NCBI GenBank assembly: GCA_031261125.1
Contig: JAISJZ010000212.1
Span: forward strand, 1 to 6,182
Source of the DNA: Planctomycetaceae bacterium
Lineage (GTDB): Bacteria; Planctomycetota; Planctomycetia; Pirellulales; Thermoguttaceae
Reading direction: 5' to 3'
DNA: 6,182 nucleotides
Shown one piece after another: positions 1 through 6,033 of the stretch (within the stretch, counting starts at the first letter, position 1; every line of letters starts with the position of its first letter). Both the position numbers and the translations under genes were made by a program. Below the pieces are notes generated by a model. It was given only the letters and a program-made list of their open reading frames with translations, did not search any database and had not been told where the DNA came from.

Positions 1-1481
1 GATAAGAGCGGTTTCAGAACCAGCGATTGCGGCACTAATTCCGCCGACGGAAATTTTTCGGCAATGTGTTTCGGTAAAGCAGCATACTCATCGTCTTCAT
101 CCCAGAGAACCAAACCGCCGCTGTGCAGAACATTGCTGTCTGTTGACCAAGTGCTTAACGGCTGACGCGGACGCTGCCGGATTTTTTCGATGTCCGTTGC
201 CCGTTCCCAAACAATTCTTGTCGGCAAACCGTAATCACCGTGAAACGACGGACGGTCAGAACTGTAAAACGCAACGCAGCCCGCCAGAAAAAAATCCCCG
301 CCGCTGACAATATACGGCAAGGACTGCGGATACCTTGTGTGCCAAAGTACCGTCGCTTTTTCGGCTAATTCCTGCCCCGGAAACTGAAACCGCTGCACCC
401 GCCGCTCCGCATCGCCGTAAATCCGGTAAGTGTGTCCGGCAATGTATCCGGTCATCGTCAGCGCGAACAAACACCATACAAGTGCATCCCGCTTTTTCGA
501 TTGATAAACGGGAAACCACGCCAAAAACAACGGACCGGCAAAAACCGCTAACGGATAGTAATCGTTGACTCGTTTCGGTACCGCCCCGATAAAACACGGA
601 ACGGCAAACACGAGCCAAGTCAGAACCGTAATACCAAGAAGGTAATTGCGGACTTGCTTTACAGCAACAAGCGGAAAACTGTGTTTCCCGGTGAAACGGA
701 ACAGCGGACACAAGAGGACAAAGGCGGATATTAACAATACAGGAGCAAGCACTCCGTCGTGAGTCAAAGAATAAAACCGGTTCGACCAATTCTTTTCCAA
801 TCCGTAGTGCTGAACAGGAAAGTCCAATGCCGAAAAATGCGTTGCCCAGACCCACCAAATCATCGGGGCAGCAAGAACCAGTGAAACAACCGCCGTCAAA
901 TAAGGACCCCGCTGCAAAAAATGTTTTCGGGTTGACGGATTCAGCAGCATATAAGCGAGGATAACAGCAACAAGAAACACCGTTGTCATTTTTGCATACA
1001 TTCCCAAGCCGATGATGATGCCCAGTCCGATCCAATCGCGGGTCCGGCTGTATTTAATACAGTAGAATGCCCAAAGAACGGCAAGCGACCAAACCGGAAT
1101 CAGCACAACATTGTGATTATAGTAGAGCGAATGATAAAAATATCCCCAGTACCCGTAGAATGTTAATGCTCCGAACAGTGCTTCTTTCGGCGGTAAAAAT
1201 TCTTTGCTCAACTGCCAAACGCCCAATGCAGCGGTGAAAAAGCAAATTTGATTTAACAGGTACGGTGCAATCAGACCGATGCGGTGATACAAAAGTTCCA
1301 AAACGATGGAATTGATTGCCGGATGTTTGAACGTGGCAAGGACACCTTCTTTGCCGATGAAGAACATTTCGATTACGTCATATTGATAATTCGGCACAAT
1401 CAGGTAAGGATAAACCGTCCAGAACACACCGTACAGAACGGCTGTTATCCAAAAGACAAACGCTGCGTGTTTCGATGACAT
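1..1481 (-). CDS. GT39/ArnT-like integral membrane glycosyltransferase (C-terminus cut by window edge)
   Basis: This is a GT-C fold membrane glycosyltransferase of the PMT_2/GT39 type. Such enzymes usually move a sugar from a polyprenyl-phosphate donor to an acceptor on the outer face of the cytoplasmic membrane; donor and acceptor cannot be told here. The frame is open for 493 codons from ATG 1481-1479 to the left edge with no stop. The first membrane helix is at about residues 7-28. It is followed by a loop with Asp35 and Glu38 (YDVIEMFF) and then KHPA at 52-55, matching the acidic loop and K/H-P signature of the family. Further hydrophobic helices follow, including GLGMYAKMT at 158-166, a typical GT39 motif, and YYPLAVFAGPLFLAW before the last helices. 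From about residue 350 the chain is hydrophilic, like the external C-terminal domain of ArnT-like proteins. The family's usual length suggests that little is missing. No clear Shine-Dalgarno precedes the ATG. An upstream in-frame ATG at 1514 hits a stop after two codons. An in-frame TTG two codons upstream is possible. Confidence 0.85.
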   Translation of the reverse strand, partial: MSSKHAAFVFWITAVLYGVFWTVYPYLIVPNYQYDVIEMFFIGKEGVLATFKHPAINSIVLELLYHRIGLIAPYLLNQICFFTAALGVWQLSKEFLPPKEALFGALTFYGYWGYFYHSLYYNHNVVLIPVWSLAVLWAFYCIKYSRTRDWIGLGIIIGLGMYAKMTTVFLVAVILAYMLLNPSTRKHFLQRGPYLTAVVSLVLAAPMIWWVWATHFSALDFPVQHYGLEKNWSNRFYSLTHDGVLAPVLLISAFVLLCPLFRFTGKHSFPLVAVKQVRNYLLGITVLTWLVFAVPCFIGAVPKRVNDYYPLAVFAGPLFLAWFPVYQSKKRDALVWCLFALTMTGYIAGHTYRIYGDAERRVQRFQFPGQELAEKATVLWHTRYPQSLPYIVSGGDFFLAGCVAFYSSDRPSFHGDYGLPTRIVWERATDIEKIRQRPRQPLSTWSTDSNVLHSGGLVLWDEDDEYAALPKHIAEKFPSAELVPQSLVLKPLL

Positions 1482-1528
1482 CGGCAAAACCGGCGGTGCG
1501 GTGTATTATCTCATTTTCTTCCGGTCAG

Positions 1529-1555
1529 TGTATAAAAAACAGACGGTTCAAACAA
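1529..1555 (-). promoter_or_regulatory. weak candidate promoter for the GT39-like gene
   Basis: Read on the minus strand, TTGTTT (1555-1550) and TATACA (1534-1529) are separated by a short 15-bp spacer, about 50 bp upstream of the ATG at 1481. The -35 hexamer is the same as in the oxidoreductase promoter at 4412-4417. The spacing is suboptimal, so this is a weak call. Confidence 0.25.
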
Positions 1556-1603
1556 GGGCAATAAATCGGGAGAATTTTATTCCGCTCCGGTATTCTGATA
1601 TTA

Positions 1604-1633
1604 TTGCCAAAGTATCTCGTCCCGGTGTATAAT
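1604..1633 (+). promoter_or_regulatory. sigma70-like promoter of the PP2C phosphatase gene
   Basis: TTGCCA (1604-1609, five of six consensus bases) and a perfect TATAAT (1628-1633) are separated by 18 bp. The expected start of transcription is near 1640. This gives a short untranslated leader of about 35 nt before the ATG at 1675. Confidence 0.65.
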
Positions 1634-1674
1634 GCCCTCATTGGTTGTTTATCCTTTTCCTCTAACAACTTTGA

Positions 1675-2937
1675 ATGGACGAGGAATTCCCTGTTTGGAA
1701 AAAGGGCATACGGTATGCTGCCCGGTCAGACATTGGTTTGCGGCGTGCAAATAATCAGGATTCTTACGCCGTGAAAATTGCCGGTACCGCCCGCCAATGG
1801 CTCGACAGAGGACATCTGTTCGTCGTTGCCGACGGAATGGGTGCGCACGTTGCCGGAGAAGTCGCCAGCCGGCTTGCCGTCGAGACCGTCGTTCAAAGTT
1901 ATCTGAAACGGACATCCGAAGCACCCGCACAAGCAATCGTCCAGGCGGTTTATGACGCTCACCGTCTTATCAAAGAAAAAAGCCATCGGGAAGATGCGTA
2001 CCGGGATATGGGAACAACCTGCGATGCGTTCGTAATGACATCAGATGGGTTAGTGATTGCCCACGTCGGCGATTCCCGTGTTTATCGTATCCGCCGGCAA
2101 GTGATTGAACAGTTGACGTTCGACCATTCTCTCGTTTGGGAAGTATGTGTGGCAACGAACTTGCCGTTCAATCAGGCACCGTCATACATTCCGAAAAATC
2201 AAATTACCCGTTCACTCGGACCGACGGAAAAATTAGTCGTTGACAAGGAAGGACCGTTTCCGATAGAAATCGGCGATACATTTTTGGCGTGCAGCGACGG
2301 ATTAAGCGGTCCCGTCCGGGACAGAGAAATCGGCGAACTGGTAACGGTATTTCCGCCGGAAATTGCTGCCGAAACACTGGTCAATCTGGCGAACCTGCGC
2401 GGCGGTTCCGACAACTGCACCGTGGTTATTGCCCAAGCCGTTCCGTCACCGGAAAACGAAACCGCCGTGGAAAACGAATTGAAAGTCCCTCTGAAAAGTT
2501 GGATTGTTCTGGGAGCCGCTCTGTTGATTGCCGTTATTGCTCTTTTCGTTCTGTTCAACAAAAGTTATCTGTTTGCCGGAATTCTTGCAGCAGGAGCGTT
2601 CGCCGCTTTCTGCTGTTTTTTTATTTCGGCAAAAAAAAATCTGTTCCGTTCTTTTACGTTTTCTAATGTACCGCCGTCCGGTAAAAGTCCTTATACATCG
2701 CAGACGTGTCCGCCGAGTTTTGAATTTGCCGCCGCACTAGCAAAAATTTACCGGGAACTGCTGTTAGCGGCAAAAGAACAAAAGCGGCAAATTCAAGTCA
2801 ATGAGGCAGAACGGTACGAGCGGGAGGCCATTAGAGGCGCGAAACTGTCCGACACGGCAAAAGCCGTGAGCAATTACGCAATGGCTATCAACGTCCTGAT
2901 GCGGGAATTGAAAAAGCCGAAAGCAACACCCCACTGA
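1675..2937 (+). CDS. PP2C-family Ser/Thr protein phosphatase with membrane hairpin and helical C-terminal domain
   Basis: This is a metal-dependent phosphatase of the PP2C/Stp group, which reverses Ser/Thr phosphorylation made by Hanks-type kinases. The catalytic domain covers residues 12-255 with all main motifs: SDIGLRRANNQDS (18-30), VADGMGAHVAGE (51-62), MGTT (112-115), AHVGDSRVY (129-137), DHSLV (150-154), ITRSLG (177-182), CSDGLS (206-211) and GGSDNCTVV (243-251). The metal-ligand candidates Asp29, Asp53, Gly54, Asp208 and Asp246 are present, so the enzyme should be active. Two hydrophobic segments (about 276-294 and 298-318) are joined by a tiny loop, forming a hairpin that would leave both ends in the cytoplasm. 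Residues 349-415 are charged and helical, ending in a TPR- or MIT-like helix pair (YAMAINVLMRELKK); I recognise no named domain there. The ATG is the only plausible start, because TGA directly precedes it in frame. It lacks a clear Shine-Dalgarno. No partner kinase lies in the window. Confidence 0.93.
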   Translation: MDEEFPVWKKGIRYAARSDIGLRRANNQDSYAVKIAGTARQWLDRGHLFVVADGMGAHVAGEVASRLAVETVVQSYLKRTSEAPAQAIVQAVYDAHRLIKEKSHREDAYRDMGTTCDAFVMTSDGLVIAHVGDSRVYRIRRQVIEQLTFDHSLVWEVCVATNLPFNQAPSYIPKNQITRSLGPTEKLVVDKEGPFPIEIGDTFLACSDGLSGPVRDREIGELVTVFPPEIAAETLVNLANLRGGSDNCTVVIAQAVPSPENETAVENELKVPLKSWIVLGAALLIAVIALFVLFNKSYLFAGILAAGAFAAFCCFFISAKKNLFRSFTFSNVPPSGKSPYTSQTCPPSFEFAAALAKIYRELLLAAKEQKRQIQVNEAERYEREAIRGAKLSDTAKAVSNYAMAINVLMRELKKPKATPH

Positions 2938-2968
2938 CGGCGAGCGGAGTGTTGCTGAAAACATTTTT
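2922..2968. terminator. probable bidirectional terminator between convergent genes
   Basis: AGCAACAC (2922-2929) and GTGTTGCT (2949-2956) form a perfect 8-bp stem around a 19-nt loop. On the plus strand, T5 follows at 2964-2968, eight bases past the stem. On the minus strand, the stem is followed by TTCGGCTTTTT. The left arm lies inside the last codons of the phosphatase gene, and the stop codon is in the loop. The position in a 44-bp convergent gap fits termination of both genes. The large loop and the distant T-run lower confidence. Confidence 0.5.
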
Positions 2969-2981
2969 ACTCAAAACCGGG

Positions 2982-4340
2982 CTAACTCACTGCCGGCTGT
3001 TCAAATCCTTTGCGGTGTTCCCGCGATAAATACTTGTTCGCTTCCGCCGCCCCGTCTGCGATGAACTCTTCCTTCACGGGGTCAAACGTTAAATTCTTGC
3101 CGACATACCGGGCAATGTTGAGAGCAAAACAAATCTCTGTCGTCCGAATTGCCCACTCCAACGGAGTCGTCGGCTGTTTACCGGAGTAAATGCAGTCAAT
3201 CCAGTTCTTCGTATGACTCTCCTTTTTGACCGTCGGCAGATTCTTTGCAAGCCAATCACGGACGAAGTTGCCCATTTCCGTACCTGCTCCGTTCAGCCGG
3301 CCGCGGTCAACGGCAATCGTTCCCTTGTCGCCGATGAACGTACCGCCGCCCCGTCCGCCTTTGTTCAACTTGTCGTCCAGTACGACTTTAACGCCGTCGG
3401 CATAAACATACGTCAGTTTCGGTTTGCCGCAAATCTCGTCGCCGATTTTCTTTTCCTGCGGCTCTTTCCAAATCGGCGGAATGAGTTTTTCTCCTTCGAT
3501 TAACACTTTAACGGGACCTTCCTCGTCCTTTCCGAGGGCGTTTTGGATTTGGTCGAAGCCGTGCGTTCCCCAGCCGGTAACTTCGCCGCCGGAGTATTGA
3601 TAAAACGAAATCCAGCCCGGTTTGCCTCGCGGGGTGAACAGTTGTGAATGGAACGGTACGATTTCGCCGGGACCGCACCAGAGTTCCCAATCCAGCGTTT
3701 CCGGCAACTTCTCTTCGGGAAAGCCGCCGTAAATCCACGGCGATTCATATCCGCCGGCGATGACTTCGCTGACTTTGCCGATGTGTCCTTCGGCAATGAA
3801 TTTGCGGACGAGCGTGTTTTCGGGGTTTTCCGACCGCTGGTGCGAACCGGACTGGAAGCAGATATTGTGCTTTTTTTGTGCCTTGCGGTAGAGTACCAAA
3901 TCCTCAATGGTAAGCGCAATCGGTTTTTCTACATAAAGATGTTTGCCGGCGAGCATTGCGTTGATGCAAATCAGCGACCGCCAATGTTCGGTGGTGGCGG
4001 TAACGATGGCATCGACGTTTTTGTTGTCGATGATTTGACGGTAATCGACGACTGCGGCTTCGTCGGACAGTTTATACTTGTGAACGTGGTCTAACGCCCG
4101 CTTTTTATAGACATCGCAGACGGCAAGGACTTGGCAGCGGGGGTCGGAGGCGGCACCGTTGAAACGTCCGCTGCCCTGCCGACCGACACCGATACCGGCG
4201 AGACCAAGCCGGTCATTAGCACCGGGACGACCGTTTTGAGCGAAAACAGTGCGGGGAATAAATATCGGGACAGAAACACACAGAGCCGACAACTGCGTTG
4301 CCGTTTTCAAAAAATCACGCCGGGTTGGTGCAGTACGCAT
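2982..4340 (-). CDS. Tat-exported Gfo/Idh/MocA-family NAD(P)-dependent oxidoreductase
   Basis: This is a 452-residue sugar-type dehydrogenase of the Gfo/Idh/MocA family, the usual length for exported planctomycete members. The N-terminus carries a twin-arginine signal: RRDFLK at 7-12, a hydrophobic stretch to about 29, and a likely cut after VFA (32-34). The protein should therefore fold with its cofactor and leave the cytoplasm by Tat. A Rossmann fold starts at NDRLGLAGIGVGRQG (42-56), with the dinucleotide-binding glycines at 51, 53 and 56. VCDV at 74-77 ends the second strand. The family's catalytic EKP is at 138-140 (Lys139). GWGTHGFDQ (256-264) supplies the downstream His260 typical of the active site. 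Some exported relatives act as glycoside 3-dehydrogenases or glycosidases; the substrate here is unknown. ATG 4340 is supported by GGAG (4351-4348) seven bases upstream. It is divergent from the DUF1080 gene and convergent with the phosphatase gene. Confidence 0.93.
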   Translation of the reverse strand: MRTAPTRRDFLKTATQLSALCVSVPIFIPRTVFAQNGRPGANDRLGLAGIGVGRQGSGRFNGAASDPRCQVLAVCDVYKKRALDHVHKYKLSDEAAVVDYRQIIDNKNVDAIVTATTEHWRSLICINAMLAGKHLYVEKPIALTIEDLVLYRKAQKKHNICFQSGSHQRSENPENTLVRKFIAEGHIGKVSEVIAGGYESPWIYGGFPEEKLPETLDWELWCGPGEIVPFHSQLFTPRGKPGWISFYQYSGGEVTGWGTHGFDQIQNALGKDEEGPVKVLIEGEKLIPPIWKEPQEKKIGDEICGKPKLTYVYADGVKVVLDDKLNKGGRGGGTFIGDKGTIAVDRGRLNGAGTEMGNFVRDWLAKNLPTVKKESHTKNWIDCIYSGKQPTTPLEWAIRTTEICFALNIARYVGKNLTFDPVKEEFIADGAAEANKYLSREHRKGFEQPAVS

Positions 4341-4388
4341 CGCGAAACTCCATCGGGATTAGAAGATATAAAAAAGGAACGGAACGGC

Positions 4389-4417
4389 ATTATAACCGTT
4401 TTTGCCAACTAAAACAA
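4389..4417 (-). promoter_or_regulatory. sigma70-like promoter of the oxidoreductase gene, with palindrome over the -10 box
   Basis: On the minus strand, TTGTTT (4417-4412), a 17-bp spacer and a perfect TATAAT (4394-4389) lie about 50 bp upstream of the start at 4340. AACGG (4383-4387) and CCGTT (4396-4400) form a 5-bp inverted repeat that brackets the -10 box exactly. This could be an operator, since a bound repressor would block the promoter. The promoter is well supported; the operator role is inference. Confidence 0.6.
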
Positions 4418-4437
4418 GGAGGGACTTTCACTATTGC

Positions 4438-4459
4438 GTTTTTCGTTTTTCTGTTTTTC
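4438..4459. repeat. triple GTTTTTC tract between divergent promoters
   Basis: GTTTTTC occurs three times, at 4438-4444, 4445-4451 and 4453-4459. The tract lies about 20-40 bp upstream of both the oxidoreductase -35 box and the DUF1080 -35 box. On the minus strand it is an A-tract ladder. It could act as an UP element or as bent DNA serving both promoters. The repeat is directly visible; its function is inferred. Confidence 0.5.
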
Positions 4460-4475
4460 TTCCGCCAAAAAAATC

Positions 4476-4504
4476 TTGCATAACCGGTAAAGTTGTTGTA
4501 TATT
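4476..4504 (+). promoter_or_regulatory. candidate promoter of the DUF1080 gene
   Basis: TTGCAT (4476-4481), a 17-bp spacer and TATATT (4499-4504, overlapping TATTAT at 4501-4506) suggest a start of transcription near 4512, about 55 nt before the ATG. The -35 box matches only three of six consensus bases, so the call rests mainly on the -10 box, the spacing and the position. Confidence 0.45.
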
Positions 4505-4566
4505 ATCACAATTATCTATTTTCTTCGTCTTTTCGATAATACCGCTAACTGTTCAGGAAACTTGCA

Positions 4567-5385
4567 ATGAAAAACACCGCTTTTCTCCTTTCGTTCGCCG
4601 TACCGTTTATCTTCACTGCTGTTTTTTCGGCGGACGATGCCGATGCCGGTCTGTTCAAGAAGCAGCCCCGGCGGGAAGTTGGTAAAGCCGTCCCGCTCAT
4701 TGCAAAAGATTCGCTGGACGGCTGGACGAACAATGCCGGTAAAGCCCCCGGTACCGGCTGGAACGTCGAAAACGGCGTTCTGCACCTCAAAGGCAAAGGC
4801 GGCGACCTCATCACGGAAAAACAGTATCAGAACTTTATTCTCGATTTTTCGTGGAAAATCGCCAAAGGCGGGAACAGCGGTATCAAGTATCGGTATAAAA
4901 AATTCGATGATAAGGGCTGGCTCGGTCTCGAATTTCAGGTTCTCGACGATTTCAACACGCAGGAAGGAAAAAAGGCAAAAAACAGTACCGCGACATTGTA
5001 CGACATCCTGCCGGTTGACGGCGAAAAACAGTTGAATCCGAACGACCAACTGAATCACGGGCAGGTCATTGTCCTCGGCAACCGGATTCAGCACTTCCTC
5101 AACGGCAAGAAAACGGTTGACGTTATCGTCGGTTCCCCAGAATGGAAAAACGGCATCACCGCCAGTAAATTCAAAGATATTAAGGGTTTCGGCGAAAACC
5201 CGCTCGGCTATATTCACGTTCAGGACCACGGCAGCGAAGTTTGGTTTCAGGACATCACCATTCAGGAAATTACCCCGAAAAAAGGGCTGCTCCATAAGAA
5301 AGCAGAAGGCGTTTTTCATAACCTTCGTCAGTACAAGGGGTTCAGTCAACGGCGGATTTCATTACAAAAACGAATTATAAGGTAA
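4567..5385 (+). CDS. secreted DUF1080 (3-keto-disaccharide hydrolase-like) protein with unusual C-terminal tail
   Basis: This belongs to family PF06439 (DUF1080), a beta-sandwich group of which some members hydrolyse 3-keto-glycosides. An N-terminal signal peptide is seen: Lys2, a hydrophobic core at 4-20, and cleavage after Ser21 or Ala27. The domain spans about 43-235 with the usual landmarks: SLDGW (49-53), GWNVENGVL (64-72), LITEKQYQNF (81-90), GGNSGIKYR (101-109), GLEFQVLDD (120-128), TLYD (143-146), HFLNG (176-180), GYIHVQDHG (214-222) and VWFQDITIQEI (225-235). Members normally end soon after that last strand. Here 33 more basic, low-similarity residues (240-272) follow an A6 run and look non-native. 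The start is supported by AGGA at 4555-4558, eight bases upstream. The divergent oxidoreductase gene suggests a joint role in extracytoplasmic sugar breakdown; this is inference, and the substrate is unknown. Confidence 0.9.
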   Translation: MKNTAFLLSFAVPFIFTAVFSADDADAGLFKKQPRREVGKAVPLIAKDSLDGWTNNAGKAPGTGWNVENGVLHLKGKGGDLITEKQYQNFILDFSWKIAKGGNSGIKYRYKKFDDKGWLGLEFQVLDDFNTQEGKKAKNSTATLYDILPVDGEKQLNPNDQLNHGQVIVLGNRIQHFLNGKKTVDVIVGSPEWKNGITASKFKDIKGFGENPLGYIHVQDHGSEVWFQDITIQEITPKKGLLHKKAEGVFHNLRQYKGFSQRRISLQKRIIR

Positions 5386-5407
5386 GTCCTTGTTAATAAA
5401 GGGCTTA
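5383..5407 (+). terminator. hairpin at the DUF1080 stop codon, possible terminator or 3' end stabiliser
   Basis: TAAGTCCTT (5383-5391) pairs with AAGGGCTTA (5399-5407) as a 9-bp stem with one G-U pair and a 7-nt loop. The left arm begins with the stop codon itself. No T-run follows, so it is not a classic intrinsic terminator. It may instead protect the mRNA end. Confidence 0.3.
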
Positions 5408-5797
5408 GGAACTGGTGTATCTGAAACGGGATTTCCGGTACGGCGTAATTCTTGATAAAACAGAGAGTTGCGCCGTTTTTTAGAAAAGTTTCACAATGTT
5501 TCCTAACTGTCGTAAATGTTAAAACAGGAAAGAACCCTGTATCTTGTGTTGTTCGGCGGGAATTGCCCCAAGATAAACGGTAAACTTGATGAAATCAATT
5601 TATTCGTTAAACTTTCCCGTGCTTGCATTCCTGATTCGGCTGTGACGAGCCGGATTTTCCCGCACTAAGGTTCGTTCCGTGCTTTTTACGCATAATCCGC
5701 CCAGTTTCGGAGCGTGAAGAGTTGCGGTTCAACGTGCCGTATTTTTCAATAACGCCGGACTTACGAAACACGACATCCGTTTATCAGCATAAAAAAA
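5408..5797. other. intergenic stretch without a convincing gene; two short overlapping ORFs
   Basis: No tRNA, rRNA, mobile element or known RNA motif is visible. Two short open frames overlap on opposite strands. The plus-strand frame is 5516-5668 (ATG, 50 codons, begins MLKQERTLYLVLFGG). The minus-strand frame is 5771-5607 (GTG, 54 codons), with an inner ATG at 5693 (28 codons, begins MRKKHGTNLSAGKSG). None has a good Shine-Dalgarno and I recognise neither product, so they may be chance frames or remnants. A small perfect hairpin (TTGAT, loop GAA, ATCAA) lies at 5587-5599. The 9-mer CGTTCCGTG at 5673-5681 recurs at 5972-5980, in each case followed within one base by T5. Confidence 0.4.
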
Positions 5798-5825
5798 TTC
5801 CTTATTGCAAAAAATAAGGTATAAT
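5798..5825 (+). promoter_or_regulatory. promoter -10 box with adjoining palindrome upstream of the C26 gene
   Basis: A perfect TATAAT lies at 5820-5825. No good -35 box is found at the usual distance. In that position sits a perfect 7-bp inverted repeat, CCTTATT (5800-5806) and AATAAGG (5813-5819), with a 6-nt loop that abuts the -10 box. This suggests an activator- or repressor-controlled promoter. The expected start of transcription is near 5832, which would leave a leader of about 200 nt before the ATG at 6034. Confidence 0.45.
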
Positions 5826-5831
5826 TCCTCC

Positions 5832-6033
5832 GTAAGAAGTCAGACAAGAGAGTTGACCGACTGTACTGTTTGAGAAAAGAGGGATGCCTTCACCGCCGTT
5901 TGAGGTACGTCTGAGGACGTTCTCCGGTTTTGGGTAACGGGCTTTTTAGGTAAAACGGCTCCTGTTCTTTGCGTTCCGTGTTTTTGAAAAACGGGCTGCG
6001 TTAAAACGTGCCTGCAATTCAGGAGTATAGAGA
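5832..6033 (+). promoter_or_regulatory. long, potentially structured 5' leader of the C26 gene
   Basis: Visible pairings are: GCCGTTT (5895-5901) with AAACGGC (5953-5959); ACGTC with GACGT around TGAG at about 5906-5919; and CCGGTT (5924-5929) with AACGGG (5936-5941, one G-G mismatch), followed by C and T5 (5943-5947), which resembles an intrinsic terminator. A 17-codon frame (5884-5937, begins MPSPPFEVRLRTF) ends in that last hairpin, as in an attenuator. Its only purine-rich ribosome site, AGAGGG, is too close to the ATG to be convincing. AACGGGCT followed by TAAAACG occurs twice (5936-5957 and 5990-6008). I match no known riboswitch class. Transcription and folding are inferred. Confidence 0.35.

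Noticed and set aside
256..1035. 259-codon minus-strand frame inside the GT39-like gene
   Set aside because: The overlapping minus-strand frame open from 1481 to the left edge encodes recognisable GT39 motifs and membrane helices. This frame is Cys/Arg-rich and domain-less.
1567..1596. Imperfect hairpin CGGGAG / CTCCGG upstream of the phosphatase promoter
   Set aside because: It has only five of six pairs around a 12-nt loop, which is easily expected by chance in a stretch of this length.
3648..4094. 148-codon plus-strand frame opposite the oxidoreductase gene
   Set aside because: It is antisense to a well-supported Gfo/Idh/MocA gene with EKP and Rossmann motifs, and has no recognisable protein features.
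4516..5349. 277-codon open frame on the minus strand opposite the DUF1080 gene
   Set aside because: It mirrors a clearly homologous DUF1080 gene on the other strand. Its translation shows no domain, and no promoter or ribosome site supports it.
5832..6010. 6S RNA, tmRNA, SRP RNA or a known riboswitch in the leader
   Set aside because: The length suits a small RNA, but the 5' and 3' parts do not form the long closing helix of 6S RNA. I could not find the signature motifs of tmRNA, SRP RNA, or the riboswitches I compared by eye (guanidine, glutamine, fluoride, c-di-GMP, THF).
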